Shown here piece after piece: positions 7,154 to 19,478 of a stretch of DNA of 37,710 bases (positions are counted from its first letter, which is position 1; the number at the start of each line of letters is the position of its first letter). Origin of the DNA: a virus; the IMG/VR virus record IMGVR_UViG_3300033153_004061, positions 1 to 37,710 of that record, one strand, 5' to 3'. A model generated the notes under the pieces. That model did no database searches, was not told the origin of the DNA, and was given only the letters and a program-made list of their open reading frames with translations. The position numbers were made by a program, and so were the translations under genes.

Positions 7154-8046
7154 AGTTTGTGTAGATTATAAAGTATTTGAGCTACTTCTGCTCTTGTGCT
7201 TTTTTGAGCAACTTCTTGTGTGTATTCTCCTGGACGAAAACGATTTTGACTATTCACAGTCATGTAACCTTTTTCAATAACGAACTTCACTGCGTCAGAA
7301 TACCAGGCGTTATCAGAAACATCAGCACAAATCATATTAAGATCTTTTTCATCGTATATTACATATGTTGAATTATATACATATCTTGTCATTTTATCAT
7401 ACGGGACATAAACAAATCCGTTATCACCGTAATTAGAACCCCATGAGTTCTGTATCTTAAACTCCTGTGTTTCGTCATTATAACCTACTATGCAGATAGC
7501 GTGACCGCCACTAGTTGGGTTATGTTTCCACTTCCCAGTTTTAGAGTCCCATATAGCCTGCAGAGCTGTTGTTCCAGTAGCGATAGAGTCGTTAGTCATA
7601 ACATTCATACCGAACATAATCGGAAACCCTTTAGCAAGATAAGTTTTTAAAGCATTTGGTCTTTTGTCATATATACGAGCAAAACCATTTGTCTTATAAA
7701 CTTTGCCTCATATAGACATTGAACCATGAGCTACTATTTGTTTAACAGCGTTTACAAGGTAATCTCCATGATCACATGCCGCACCAGTTGGAACCTGGTA
7801 TGTCTTAAACAAGTATTGTGCGTCCAATTCAATCTTTTCTTTATTATCTTTGTTGTTAAGGATTTCATGACATATAGTTGCTGCGTGAGCAGTACATGAG
7901 CCACAAGAGCCTTGATTTTTTACATCTGCGACACCTGACAAGTCAACACTAGATGGCAGCCCCTCTTGAGCACCGCCAAGCAGAGATTCTACATCATAAT
8001 CACGCTGATCTACTAAGTCACCAGCTAAACCTGTTTTATACTTCAT
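7141..8046 (-). CDS. Papain-like (C1) cysteine peptidase fused to an SLH domain
   Basis: A 301-residue protein. Residues 30-225 carry the C1 peptidase signatures: NQGSCGSCTAHA gives the oxyanion Gln45 and nucleophile Cys51, GGHAICIVGY gives His182, and QNSWGSNYGDNG gives Asn200. Residues about 240-298 form an S-layer homology domain: DVSDNAWYSDAVKFVIEKGY followed by FRPGEY, then TRAEVAQILYNL. UGA-Gly occurs after GSMSI and in the last three residues, so the true stop is TAA 7141-7143. There is no signal peptide and almost no propeptide. It follows the promoter at 8081-8108. SLH domains bind cell-wall polymers, so a surface-targeted protease acting on host or prey envelope is likely. Confidence 0.85.
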
Positions 8047-8080
8047 TAGTTTTTTAATTAAGAAATTCGGAGCTGGCTAT

Positions 8081-8108
8081 ATTATACCAACTCCTATATA
8101 AATTTCAA
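8081..8108 (-). promoter_or_regulatory. Promoter for the peptidase operon
   Basis: Minus strand TTGAAA - 16 bp - TATAAT, with TTGG directly before the -10 (extended -10, as at 24666-24694). The start site would be near 8074, in the 63-bp gap upstream of the peptidase gene. GGAGUUGG/CCAGCUCC around the -10 is also an 8-bp inverted repeat. Confidence 0.6.
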
Positions 8109-8109
8109 C

Positions 8110-8538
8110 TTACGAAACAGTAATATATCTAGCTTCAATTACATTCCCTTCTTCATCTTCTCCTTCTGCTGTGATTTCAAACTTACCAGGTTCTGCCTCT
8201 GTAAGATCTGTATTGTCTTTAATCCAATCACACGCTTCCTCTGTAGTAGCGAAGACTTCAATCTGGAACTGAGATCCTACTTGTGCCACAGAAGCTCTGT
8301 AATCGTCTTCTACGATGTAGTCTGCGTTGAACTCTCCGATCATAAAGCGAGTTTGCTTTTTGATTCCTGGAGCAATCTCTGCTGTGTAGCGATCAGTTGG
8401 AATCTCGTTGTCTAGCGTAGCTGTGAGTCCTGCTTCTAGATAATCCGCATACTGCTTGTCTAGAAAAAATGCTGGAGAATATGTGCTTGTGTTATTTGTG
8501 TATACCTTTCTATACGTTGCGAATAGTTTCTTGATCAT
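8110..8538 (-). CDS. Unknown 142-residue protein
   Basis: An acidic protein without UGA codons, starting MIKKLFATYRKVYTNNTSTY. It contains FATTEEACDWIKDNTDLTEA, a helix-turn-helix-like ferredoxin-fold element, and ends in a strand-rich stretch (NVIEARYITVS). It sits between the LamG fibre and the peptidase. No family was recognised. The lack of UGA contrasts with its UGA-rich neighbour at 8552-9982. Confidence 0.65.
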   Translation of the reverse strand: MIKKLFATYRKVYTNNTSTYSPAFFLDKQYADYLEAGLTATLDNEIPTDRYTAEIAPGIKKQTRFMIGEFNADYIVEDDYRASVAQVGSQFQIEVFATTEEACDWIKDNTDLTEAEPGKFEITAEGEDEEGNVIEARYITVS

Positions 8539-8551
8539 AATTTAAAGTTGG

Positions 8552-9982
8552 TTACATAATAAACGAAGTATAATAAATTTGCTGTATTTCTGTTTCTGAT
8601 AAGGCTCTGTTGTAAACCTGTGCTTGTGATATTTGTCAGTCAAAATTTCTTCATGTTAAAGCAGCATTTCATCATATATCAATATCAGCAACAATTCATA
8701 CAGCTCAAGTAGCAGAATAACTATCTTGAAATACTCAATTCTTATAAACAGATACTGTTGATCAATTATAGGTCATACATATATGAGCGTATTCTCATAC
8801 TGGAATAAATGAAGTTGGGAATGTTACAACATCTCATATTCAGTTATTATTAACTGTTCTCACTGAAAATTCCCAGTCATTAGCTGAATCGCTATGAAAA
8901 ATATATATTCAAGTTTCACTTCAACCTCACGCTCTATCATTCATAACCTCTTGTATGTGTGATAATGCTCAATCCCACTTAATAATAGCACTTATTGATA
9001 CATTTGTATATCATGATATGTTTGCTGTTGTATTAACCTTATCATCGCTCCCATCAAACGTCATAACCTCATGCAATCCAATCCGACTAGTAGTTACTCC
9101 ACCAGACTGTGTCCCATCGTTTCCGTTACCTGACTGATCGTAGAATGTAGTCCCGTTGTTCTTCCCGTTTAGGTGTAAAACTTTTCCTTCTTCAAGATTT
9201 GGAAGAGATGTTTTAGACCATGGGTAGATGTATTGAGTAGAGGTTAGTATTTCAAGGGAATCTTCCTCAGAAGTATCAAGTGTTCTGTTAAATAGGAACA
9301 CAACTCACACATCACCTGTTTTATTTATTCATGTTGCTGTAACAGAGGCATCGTTCTTTGTAAAAACATAACCACTTCCTGTGTCTATCCATGCGTATGA
9401 ATTTGTAAAAGTTATTAAACTCCAAGAATAATTTGGATTTGTTATTGCTTTACTATATCAAATTTGGTCTGTTGTATTCGCTCAGGCTGTTCGTGTTGGT
9501 ATAGTTCAGTCTATAATGTTTCAGTATTCTGTTGTTCAGTCTTTTACGTCCATATACCCAACTAGTCCTTGCATTAGGTCTGAGTGGTTATATTGCCCGA
9601 GCTTTCTTTTCCCTTCTAGGTAGAGTTCTTTTTCTTCTGAATCTGTAAGTGTTTTGTTATACAATTTTAACATTGCATAATCATTTCAATCAATACAAGT
9701 CAATGCTGTAGCTGATACATCAGAATGATTCTTCTCAAGACTCCAAGATCCTCAAGACTTTATCCACACATAACTATTGGTGTAAGTTACAGATGAATAA
9801 GTGAATGTAGTAGATGCTCAAGCTGATAACATTTCTTTCTGAAAACCTACTTCGCTTGTTACCCAAGATCAATTAGTTACAGTAGCATTATTAGAGCCTA
9901 CATTATTATTTCCATTTCCGTTCATATCAAAGCTAGCAACATAATCTATTGCGATGCTAGCTGGTCTTTTTACTAAGCTCAT
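8552..9982 (-). CDS. Tandem LamG/concanavalin-like fibre protein
   Basis: A 476-residue protein with three related modules. Each has a TNSY-W or equivalent strand and ends in a LamG-type signature: MLKLYNKTLTDSEEKELYLE, VVFLFNRTLDTSEEDSLEIL, and FDGQISQAQVYNRALSETEI near the C-terminus. The third has the canonical FDG, with Gly encoded by UGA. The third module also carries LNGKNNG and SGNGNDG loops. Dozens of Gly are UGA, making this one of the most UGA-rich genes here, and it is unreadable under the standard code. LamG-type folds bind carbohydrate, so a receptor-binding fibre or spike is likely. Start ATG 9982 (MSLVKRPASIAIDYVASFD), 11 bp after the previous stop. Confidence 0.8.
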
Positions 9983-9993
9983 ATTGTTTTAGG

Positions 9994-12237
9994 TTATGAG
10001 ATTTGAAATGCAAAACCTGAACCAGAAACAGCAGATCCTATCTGTGCAATCTCTACTGTAACACGATCATTCTCTGACACACTATATGTGCTTGTGTCCG
10101 TTGTAATATACAAGCTATTAGTAGCAGAAGCCGTTGTAGCTATTGTTACATTACCTTGATTCACACCATTTATAAGTATTCTACATACAAAGTCAGAACC
10201 TGAAGGTTTTGTTTTGAGTGAGATCTTAAATTGGCTCACATCAAAGTCTCCTGCTGCAGGCACTTCAAATACGATTCCTGTTGCTTGTTCACCAGCTATT
10301 ACTCCGTCATAGATTGTAACTCCTGTACCTCAACTAATATCATCAAGCATTGCAAGCGTACCATCTTTATCTGGAATAGATATTGTTCGTGTTGTGGATG
10401 TTGTTATTCCTGCACCACTAAACACCCATTTCTTTGTTTGATCAATCAGATTACGGAATGTAATTGCAAGATCAATAGCTGTTGAGTTAGTGTTGATATC
10501 ACATGTTTCAAGACTACCTCCTGATATTGTCTTATTGCTTAGTGCCTCTGTTCCATTTAGTGTAGCAAAATTATCATCACTTAGGGCAGTATTGAACTCA
10601 GCTGTTGTTCCTGTGATACCAACTATAGATGTTTGATCACCTGTATTAGTACCGCTTGTGTTTTGTAGAACAATATTTTGTGCTTCTGTAGAATGATAAA
10701 GTTCATCTGGTGCTCCTCCTTGCGTACCTGCTAACACGTTATGTGTTGTAACTTGTGATGCACTAAAGGTTTGTGAAAATGCACTTAATACGTTATTAAA
10801 CGCTGTTGCTGATTTTTCATATACTACAAACCCTGCTAATGCTCCAAGTCCTGCGACAATAGTCGGTACTTCTGATGGCGGAGTCGCAGCCTCTGCTGTT
10901 GCCTGATTGGCGTATTCTTCTTGCCCCATAACAGTAACTATCAAAGAAGGCGTGTTATTTATAATATAAAACCATGTAACACCAAACTTATTGTTCGCCA
11001 ATGTTACTGGAGTTCCTGTGTCTCCATCATATGTTGTTGTATCAATTAATTTTGAATCAGCTACTTCTGTCCATCCCGTTCCTCCGTCTCTGTAATACAT
11101 TGAAAACACATTTTCATTAGCCGTTCCTGCAATAGATGTGTCAAACGCTAAATGAGGAAGCTGGTTCATCATAAAATAAAATGATCCTCCTGTAATAGCA
11201 ATTGCTAAGTCTGACGGCTCAGAAATAGCTGTTCCCCCTTCTGAATGGATAAACCTTGAGAAATCTAAGAATAGTCTACGAGCCTTACGGTTCGCATCTA
11301 CATTTTGCTCTCGTGCATCTACCCAACTAAGATCTGTGCCTTGTCTTGTAACAACATATGCTAGACAAACATCAAGACAGTTGAAAGATGCAATTGATGT
11401 ACTTGTTATATATTGAGGTGTTCCTGAATTCCAATCAATAGAAATGTAGTTTGTAGCATTATCAGTCATTTCAAGATTTAAAATCTCTGGTATAATAATA
11501 CTGTAAAGAGTAGTATGAGGATCATCTGTAGCACGAAGCGTTCCTTGTCCTTCGCTTAAATCAACTGTACCGTCTGTATTATCTGTTAAATCACCACCAT
11601 GCATAATACCTGAACTATACCAATGATTATATATTGTTTGAAAATCTTTAATATGGTCTGGGTCTCCAATTAAATTAGACTGTTTTATACTAGCCCAGTT
11701 TTCAATAACGTTAGTATCATCTAGTGTTTTATTTGAAAATGTAATTGCTGCGGTATCTAAATCACTAATAGTAGAAGCTGTTTGTGTTCCTGTGTGATTA
11801 GCACGGGCAAGTAATGTTGCGTCAGAACTATTTACTGTTGCCGATGTATTTACTATTGGATTAGCAGGGTCTGTGTCATCAACTGTTATGTTAGTACCGC
11901 CTACTATTGTTTGGACTTGACCGTCTGCACCATCTGCACCGTCGGCACCAGTTGCTCCTGTTTCACCAGCATCACCAGTCTCTCCTTTATCACCTCTTGG
12001 TATAGTGAAATCAAATATTGCTTCACTTGTTGTTCCGCTATTTTCAACCAAGGCATCTGTTCATGCTGCCCCTGTAGTAGTTGAACCTACATCTAAAGTA
12101 GCAGCGTCTCCTTGATCACCTTTTAATTCTGCTTTTGTAGCTTTTTTGGTTTCTCAAGCTACAAGATCAACATAAGGTATTATGTCTGTATCTGTAGGAG
12201 TACCAGCCGTTAATTGAGATATTTTAAGATCTGCCAT
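9994..12237 (-). CDS. Collagen-like tail fibre protein
   Basis: A 747-residue protein. The N-terminus, MADLKISQLTAGTPTDTDII, is the usual attachment-type start of phage fibres. Then come GTDALVENSGTTSEAIF and FTIPRGDKG, followed by Gly-X-Y collagen repeats (about residues 75-100), a long beta-rich middle with SNKTLDDTNVIENWASIKQ and a second SNKTISGG, and a C-terminal beta domain. UGA-Gly sits in TTGAAGT, just where this motif has Gly in other phages. The start at 12237 requires reading through two UGA codons. Trimeric receptor-binding fibre is the likely role. Only a few of its many Gly codons are UGA. Confidence 0.8.
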
Positions 12238-12249
12238 ATTATTATTTGG

Positions 12250-12423
12250 TTATGATATTTGTGTTCTTTGTTCCCAAAGAGTATTTATACTTTCTTCTAA
12301 TAGTATACCATCTCAACTCTCTTGCAAGAGCTTATTAAAAGTCTCTTGCAATAAGAATTCTAGCTTAAGTCTGTCTTCCCATGTTGTTGATGGTGGTGTT
12401 CTTTCTGTCCATGAAGTAGCCAT
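12250..12423 (-). CDS. Small 57-residue protein
   Basis: MATSWTERTPPSTTWEDRLK, then a helical stretch (LEFLLQETFNKLLQES) with one UGA-Gly before DGILLEES. It lies between the internal virion protein and the collagen-like fibre, with gaps of 1 and 12 bp. Small proteins of this type at the tail-fibre junction can be fibre-attachment or tail accessory proteins, but no family was recognised. Confidence 0.6.
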
Positions 12424-12424
12424 A

Positions 12425-14719
12425 TTATTTATTTGGTTTATAAATATATTCCTCTCATAATGATTCGTTTATATCATCCAAAATATGAGAATATTTTACA
12501 TCCTTTGATATAACTTTGCCTTCTCCAGCGTAAGATTTAGCTAGATCATAATTAGTTGTTATGAAATCGCCAGGAGCAATATCTTTTTGAGATTTAACTG
12601 TTCATCTATATATTGTAACAACATCATTTGGATTTTTACCGCTTGTTTTATCTAGCGTTGTAATATTATCACCAAGTTTAAGTTTGTTTATCTTAGACGG
12701 GTTGTATTCAACATAAAGACCTCCAGTTGGATTAAGCGATGTGAGAGTACCTGTCTCAAAATCACTTTTTATAACTTTATCTTTTGATTCAGATAGAATA
12801 TCTTTTTTAAATTTTTCTATATCTTTCTTATCCCATCCTGATTTTCTTAGTTTATCAACAACCTCAGATAGTGTTTCTCAAGTTCTTTTGTTTACAACTG
12901 GGTTTTTAACACTCTCTATTCCTTTCTCAATACCTTTAGCTACCTTTGGTCATATACCTAGTGTTACGTCTGAACTAATTACTTTTGATGGTTCTGCGAA
13001 TCCTTCTTTAAATCCGCTACCGAACTTTTTTATATCTTCTGGGTCTATTATATATTCAATTTCCTTTTTAAGATTGATAAGATCAGCATTATCTTTTTCT
13101 TTTACTAGTAGTTTGTTTACTTTCTTAAGCGTTTCTCCAAGAGCTTTTTTAACTGTAGGAGATGTTATAAACTTCTTAGCTCAGTAAGCAATAGCTATTG
13201 GTAATGATACTACAGGAAGTGCTGCCGCAGCTACTCCAGCTCCTGCTGTACCACTAAGTAAAGCAATTCCAGCTAACGCGTCTGATTTAAGATTAAGTTT
13301 ATTTTTTACTTTATCAACAAGACGACCGACTTTACTACCAGCTTCTACAGCAGCTTTGTCTGAAACATTTTTTACAGCACGAAACAAATTAGTTTGATCT
13401 GATAGTGACTTTTTAATAGCTACATCAGCAACTTTCTCATCAAGAAGGTTGTTCATAGAGATTCTGAATTCAGTAGCAGCTGTTTTTATTGCATTCTGCT
13501 TATCAGACTCAAAGAACGAGCTTCATTTTTGTGAAGTAAGCCACTTATCAAATTCTTTTCTTGATTTTAGAATAGATAATGCCTGACCAGGTTTATCATT
13601 TATAAGTCTTATCATTTCTTCTTGCATTCTGTCTATCGCAGGATTTGCTTCTGTTCAAATAAAAATATTATCACGTAGTGATTCCCTTGTCTTGTTTACA
13701 CGAGATATGATTTCTATTCTTGGTATTATTGTATTGTTTTTTGCTATATCTTTCTCTAGCTGTATAGCCTTTTTTGATATATCATCATTTAATATGTTTG
13801 AGTTTTCAAGAAGTGTATTATTTGGAGATACACCTTCTACATTACTAACTGTTTCTTTTATTCTAATCTCCTGAGGAGTTAATTCAATAGTTCTTGACTC
13901 AAATATTCCTTCTCACTCTGTAACTCTTCATTCTCTTATAGCTTCAGCTCTCACCTTCTGTGTTTGCTTTGGCTGAACAAGATCTGTAAGAAAGTCATCT
14001 TGTGTTTTAAAGACTTTTTTCTCAGATGACTCAACAAGAGCTTCACCTGCTTTTCCAGCAACTTTAGCTGTAGCTTCAACAGCTTCTCCTGCAGCTTCCT
14101 TAACCACCTTTGCTCCTTTTGCTACTGGGAATACAGATGCTATTCTAAAGACTGACTCAAGAGCTTCCGCACTATCTGGGTTTTCTTCTTTCCATATTGT
14201 GTATGATTCCACACCTTCACCAAGTGCAACAATACCTTGTTTACCTATGTCAGATTCAAGTATAGCCTCTCCTGTTATTTCAGCTCCTCTAGCAATATGT
14301 CTTCCTACTTCCCTTAAAGGCTCAGGACTTATTGCAGCAATGCCTTTACCTGTTTGTTTTATTGCAGTTATAAGACCTTCTCCTAAAACATCAAATGGAG
14401 CTACAGCTGCTTGACTAAAAGCACTCAAAGCTGCCTTAGCTGGAGTAGTTTCTCCAGTTACAACACCTTTTTTAAACGCTTCTCCAATCTTAGAGCCTCT
14501 TTCTGACAATTGAGAACCAATACGATCAAGTATTCCTTCTTTTATCTCAGCGGGAGCTCATTGGTCTTTTCTTCTTACTTTTAGAATCATTAGACCAGCT
14601 TCTTTTGGATCAACACCTGACTTAACGAGATTTCTGAAGTTTCCTATCTCTTTTTGAGATAATTGCACATCACCAGAGCTTTGTGAAGGCTCTGGGATGT
14701 TTTGTTCAAATATATTCAT
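12425..14719 (-). CDS. Large internal virion protein with ADP-ribosyltransferase-like C-terminus
   Basis: A 764-residue protein. The N-terminal two thirds are helical and Ala-rich, with an amphipathic stretch (AGIALLSGTAGAGVAAAALP) that could insert in a membrane, typical of podovirus ejection proteins. The last 65 residues resemble R-S-E class ART domains: DVVTIYRGT (Arg motif, Gly from UGA), PGDFITTN (STS-like), LAKSYAGEG and a terminal GEEYIY (Glu motif). If active, it would be injected with the DNA to modify host proteins, as Alt does in T4. UGA-Gly occurs about eight times; the start at 14719 is reached only by reading one near residue 52. The ART assignment is by pattern only. Confidence 0.6.
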
Positions 14720-14724
14720 AGCTA

Positions 14725-17442
14725 TTATTGGTTAATTTGTTGACTTAAACTATTGATAAGTGCATTTATTTCTTCAGGAGATGACTCAGCAGAAATATCT
14801 CCAATAACAATATCTGATTGAAATTCATTAGACTGAGAGAATGATGGTCATAATTCAGGGTCTCTTATGGCATCCAATACTAATGAACTTGTTCTTGAAG
14901 GAAATCCAGCTGTTGGTATTCTTTGCTGCTCAAGTCTTTTAACACTGTCATCGTATGTCTTATCATATAATGAAGCGCTATTCTTAATAAACTGTCTTCA
15001 TAGATCTTTAAATTGTTTTCTTTGAGTTGGTGTTAATTTACTGCCTTTATTCAGCCTATCCCATATTGGTCTCCAATCAAATACTCCACTTGTTGTTGCA
15101 GCAAGTTCAAATTCAGATTCACGAACTACAGATGAAGGATCAAGTGTTTTCATAAATGTAAATATACCAGCCATATCACCAGCTCCACCTGGTTCACTAA
15201 GAGCAGACAACAGATTAAGCGATTGTGTAGCCGCTGATTCAAACGCTTTCACATTTGGATTAGAAGCAAATGAATTTATAATCTGATTAGATTGTGTAAA
15301 CTCTTTGTCCGTAAGCTTTCTTTTCTCTTGTAGGTTGTCTTTAATATATCTTTCAACATCTCTTGATGATGTTCTTTTCCCTTTATCCCATAGTGTGATA
15401 TCAACATGAGTACCGCTACCAGAAGCTAGTGCAGCTTCACTTGGTCTTTTACCACTCTTTCCAAATACATTACCTGTATTACCCATCATTCCAACAGCGT
15501 CTCCTGCTGATAACATATCACCTTCTTTTACAAACACTCCGTCTTGTAGATGAGAGAACCTCATTGACTTACCATCACCCATTTTTACTTGCACATAGTT
15601 ACCGAATCCACTTGGATCATAACCTATCTTCTCTACTTCACCTCCGAAAGGAAGTGTTATTTCAGGTGGTTGTTGTGTTTTGTAGTCTATACCGTAATCA
15701 AGACCAGAGAATCCGTCATGTTCTCCTCCATACGATGTAAATTGTCCAAGAGAACTTAGCCAACCTCCACTACCGAATGATCTTAATACTTCATTAGTTC
15801 TTAAATCAACTAGCTGTTGTGTACCATCAGGAAGTTCAATTATTTCACGATCACCTGTTGTTTTCTCTGGAGCAAGAGCTTTAGCAAACGATGCTATTTC
15901 TTCTCCTGTTTGCTTGTTAATAAGAACATCTCTGTCTCCAAGATTTCTAAACTCTGTTTTAACTTCTCCAGCCTCAGTAATGAACGTAAGCTCTCCACCT
16001 CTTTCTTCTGCCATTTCTTGCAAAAGAACAGCCTGTACATTTTCAGCCTCCATACCAGTATCAGCAAGTTGATTAGCTCTTGATGTCCATCTCTCTGTCA
16101 TAGACAATGGAGAGACTAATTGATTAGATATATTAGCAACAAGACCACGAGTATTTTCTTTAATCTTTGTTATACGAGTGTCTCTTGCTCTATCAGCAGT
16201 AGCTATTATATTTCTTTCTTCAACTAGTAGGTCAAATATCTCTTGTTCTCTCTGTATTTCAAGATCAAATAGCTGTGTAGCAATGTTTGTTTGGTAGTTC
16301 AGATTAGCCTGATCTTGCGAGATGTCTATATTAAGTGTAGATAACTCATCGTTAAGATCCTTTGTCATACGAGCAGCCATAGCCATTTGCATTGAAATTG
16401 TAGCCATTGGATACTGTTTCTTTACATCTTCCAATATCTTACGCTTAGCCATCTCTACTTTATCTTTACGAGCTTCTTTAGAGTTTATGTCTTTAACAAG
16501 ACTGCTAATCTCTGTGTTCTCAATAACAGTATCTCTGAACACCTCTGCGTAATCCAAACCCTTCTCCTCTATAAGTAAATCACTTACTTGTTGAGTTGTT
16601 TTCTTCCTTTTAGGAGTAACAATATCAACTTCTCCATCAGAGAATGCTTTGGCATTCAATGTAGCATCTTCGTTTATATTCTGGGTATCAGAATATGTTT
16701 GAAATAATTGTTTAGCTTCCAACATCTGTTGTGTTTCACGTCCTCCATTAGCTAGAGCTAAATCATTGTATGCTTTTGTGTTAGGAGCAAGCTTTCCTGT
16801 CTTCATAGCGCTATACAGTTGGCTTGTGCTAGCGTTTATATACTTACTTGATATTTTAAAGCGTATCTCAGCGTTAGTTTTAAGATCTTTATCAATTTGT
16901 ACACCATCAAACGTTGTATCAGCATTTCAAGTTCGCACAATATTCATGAATGCATCATTCTCACTTTTAATAATAGGAGTTGCTGCTGCTTTCTGTTCTT
17001 CTGCTGCAATTTCTCTTCTTTTCATAACATTCTCAGCTTCTGAAGCCTTAGCCTGAATTTGCTCTGGTGTTTCTGTACCCGCAAGAGTAAGACCAGCTTC
17101 TTCAATCCTAGCAATTGAATCAAGTTGTTCTGTTCTAGGTATTACTGGAGCAACTGGAGTAGGCTCAATAACAGGAGCTGCTGTTTGAATATCCTGAGGT
17201 GCTTGTTCAGGAGCAAACACTGTAGGCTCAGGAGTAATGGTTGGTTCAGAAATAACCTGCTCTTGCTTAGCAGGTTGTATTGGAGTTGGAGTAATTTGCT
17301 CTTGAATCCCAGGAGCCTCACTCTGAACAGGCTCAGGAGCTGTATAAGAATTTGTTGCTTGAAATTCTGATTGTGCTTTTTGATAACTCTCAGTATTTCA
17401 GCCGAAGTTATCTAATATAGGCTTTTTGTTTATTTGTGGCAT
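14725..17442 (-). CDS. Large virion protein with a variant M23 peptidase domain
   Basis: A 905-residue protein. Residues 1-100 are Pro/Gln-rich and disordered. A long helical region follows. Around 480-590 an M23-like domain is seen: GGEHDGFSGLDYGIDYK, LPFGGEVEKIGYDPSGFGNY, FSHLQDGVFVKEGDMLSAGD and GTHVDITLWDKG. The usual HxxxD is DYGID and the usual HxH is HVD, so zinc ligands are altered and activity is uncertain. C-terminal of this the protein is helical again. Only about five of its many glycines are UGA. It ends TAA followed by in-frame TAG. Together with the preceding ART-like protein it resembles the ejection-protein set of podoviruses, with a cell-wall opening domain. Confidence 0.7.
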
Positions 17443-17452
17443 ATTGTTTTAA

Positions 17453-17980
17453 TTATAATTTATATATTCAAACAGTATTTAGGGATGTGCTTGATACTGT
17501 AGACCCTGAGTCTTGATACATTCGTAAAGAAACCTTATCTCACTCGCTAGCATAGAATGTATGAGATATACCCATCATAACCCATCATACAGTAGCTGGT
17601 CTATTTCTCCATGCCTTTACTGTTCAATTAACCAATACGGCTATTTCTCTCTTTCCTGTGGTATTAACATTCCAAGTAACATTACTCGTGATGTTATATA
17701 ATCCAGCAGACAAGAGAATCTCTGTAGAACTGGATAAGGTTATTCAATTAGATCCAGTCTGCGACATTGTAGCATTAACATTAGTTGAGGTCGGAACAGA
17801 AAAGGAAACATCTCAAAGAAAGTATTCTGTAGCTATCACTTCAGCCTCTGGCAAATTACGGATAGATACATTAGCGTCTAGCTTCTCTAATTGTCCTCTA
17901 CCAGCGACACCATCAAATACTGATGGGTTTACAATTTTGGCAGAAGACGGCTTAAATTCTTTATTCTTTAATGAGGTCAT
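17453..17980 (-). CDS. C1q/TNF-like small virion protein
   Basis: A 175-residue protein. The C-terminal 110 residues show the jelly-roll pattern of C1q/TNF-like phage proteins: STEILLSAGLYNITSNVTWN, REIAVLVNGTVKAW, and SEGDKVSLRMYQDSGS. Six UGA codons are Gly, several in strand-turn positions (VNGTV, SEGDKV). The fold is used for trimeric surface or decoration proteins. The gene begins inside the tail of the upstream gene (20-bp overlap). Confidence 0.6.
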
Positions 17981-19478
17981 ATTTTATCTGTAGATTACGA
18001 ATAAAAGGTGTCTCTGAGTACCCACTCCTAGAATCAATCTCTATCTTCAAAGACAGTGTGTGAAAGTCTACGTTTACATTATGTCTTACCGTATCTCTTT
18101 GTACATCACCATCTTCACTTGTATCATATATCTTAACCCATGTAACAGTATCTCCTCAATCTTGTGCAACATCTTTATAGTATATTCTTATATCTCACTG
18201 ATTATTTCCAAGATTACTACCGTAGAACTGTATATTCCTTAGAGCCTTTAGACTAGAAGCATCTCATGCATCAAAGTCTTTAAATACAATGAATCAGTCT
18301 TTTGGATAGTCGTTGTGGTCTACAAGGTTATTCTGAACATATCAATATCTGATATTATCGTCTTCGTCTTCATAAAGCACATACATCATAACACCTGACT
18401 GAGTCATTCCGTATATTTTGTCTATTCTTTTTCCTTGGTCATCGTATGCTAATTGGTATTCAAATACATTATTTCCTCAAAGGAAGTTCTCACCATATCT
18501 TACTACTACATCAGGGTCGTCTCCAAAGTTATTATCTGTATCTATAAGGTAATAGTCTCAGTAGTGGATTATAGAAGCGTTTGTTCTGTCATTACTTCTA
18601 AACGAGAAAGCGAAAGGATAAGCCGTTCCTCAAAGATCTTGTACAGAACGTTTCTTTGCTATAAGCTGTCTCTCATATCCTGAAGTTAAGAAAAGCCCCG
18701 CATCCGTCATTACATAATCCTGTGACCCATCACTCTGTATAAAATTTATTCTATCGCCCCATTCTATCGTTGTATTGATTCAGTAATCTGATGCGTTTAT
18801 AAAGAATTGCTTTCATGTTGCTGTGTATATCTTTATAAGTCCACCATATTGAGTCAATCCTACAATCATTCCTGAATCAGACATAGAGAATATTTCTGTT
18901 TTTACTCAAAGATTATCTACAGTGTAAAGCTTGTTTACAGCTGCTACAAATAATGTTCCTGAATATTGTAAGGTTACAGTCTCGTTTCCAAATACACCTG
19001 ACTCTTCTACATAAGGAAATTCAAGGTATGTTTCTGTGAAGCTTCCTGCTGCTGTGTAATCAGAGGCTGATACAGCGTCTGCTAATGATATTCTTGAGAG
19101 CCTTACTTTATCATTACTAGCATCATTCTGGAATATAAATAAGTATTGTACTCCGTTAACTGTATAGTTAGTGATGTGATTCACTACCTTATCAGAAGTC
19201 CATACATCCGAAGCTCCATAAAAGAAATGTTTATTTCCTGTCGCTGTAAACAATCTGTTTGAGAAATTGTAATAGATTGCTGATGTTGCCGCTATATCTT
19301 GTAGAGCAGAGACTGTTCCTAGCTGAACACTACCTGAGAAGTTTCTTGATAGCCTTATGTCTCCTGTTGATTTTGTATCTATACCAATCCCGAGAATATA
19401 TTGGTCATCTCACACAATATTGTCATCATGTGATGTGCCATTATATGCAAGACCGTATTTATATTTAATTTGAGCCAT
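17961..19478 (-). CDS. Tail propeller/stabilisation-like protein
   Basis: A 505-residue beta-rich protein starting MAQIKYKYGLAYNGTSHDD. It is built of repeated short strands with small turns (FTATGNKHFFYGASDVW, NGVQYLFIFQNDAS, GGLIKIYTATGKQFFINAS, MTQSGVMMYVLYEDED), as expected of a beta-propeller, and ends IRNLQIKYDLIKE. Many UGA-Gly codons break the standard reading. Its position next to the neck gene fits a podovirus tail-needle/stabilisation protein. Ends overlap both neighbours (14 and 20 bp). The family is inferred from composition and place. Confidence 0.55.

Noticed and set aside
10231-10485. Plus-strand frames (this one and many others of 60-150 residues, e.g. 12741-13187, 27294-27674)
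   Set aside because: All lie antisense to well-supported genes, with low-complexity composition mirroring them; none has a promoter or start signal.
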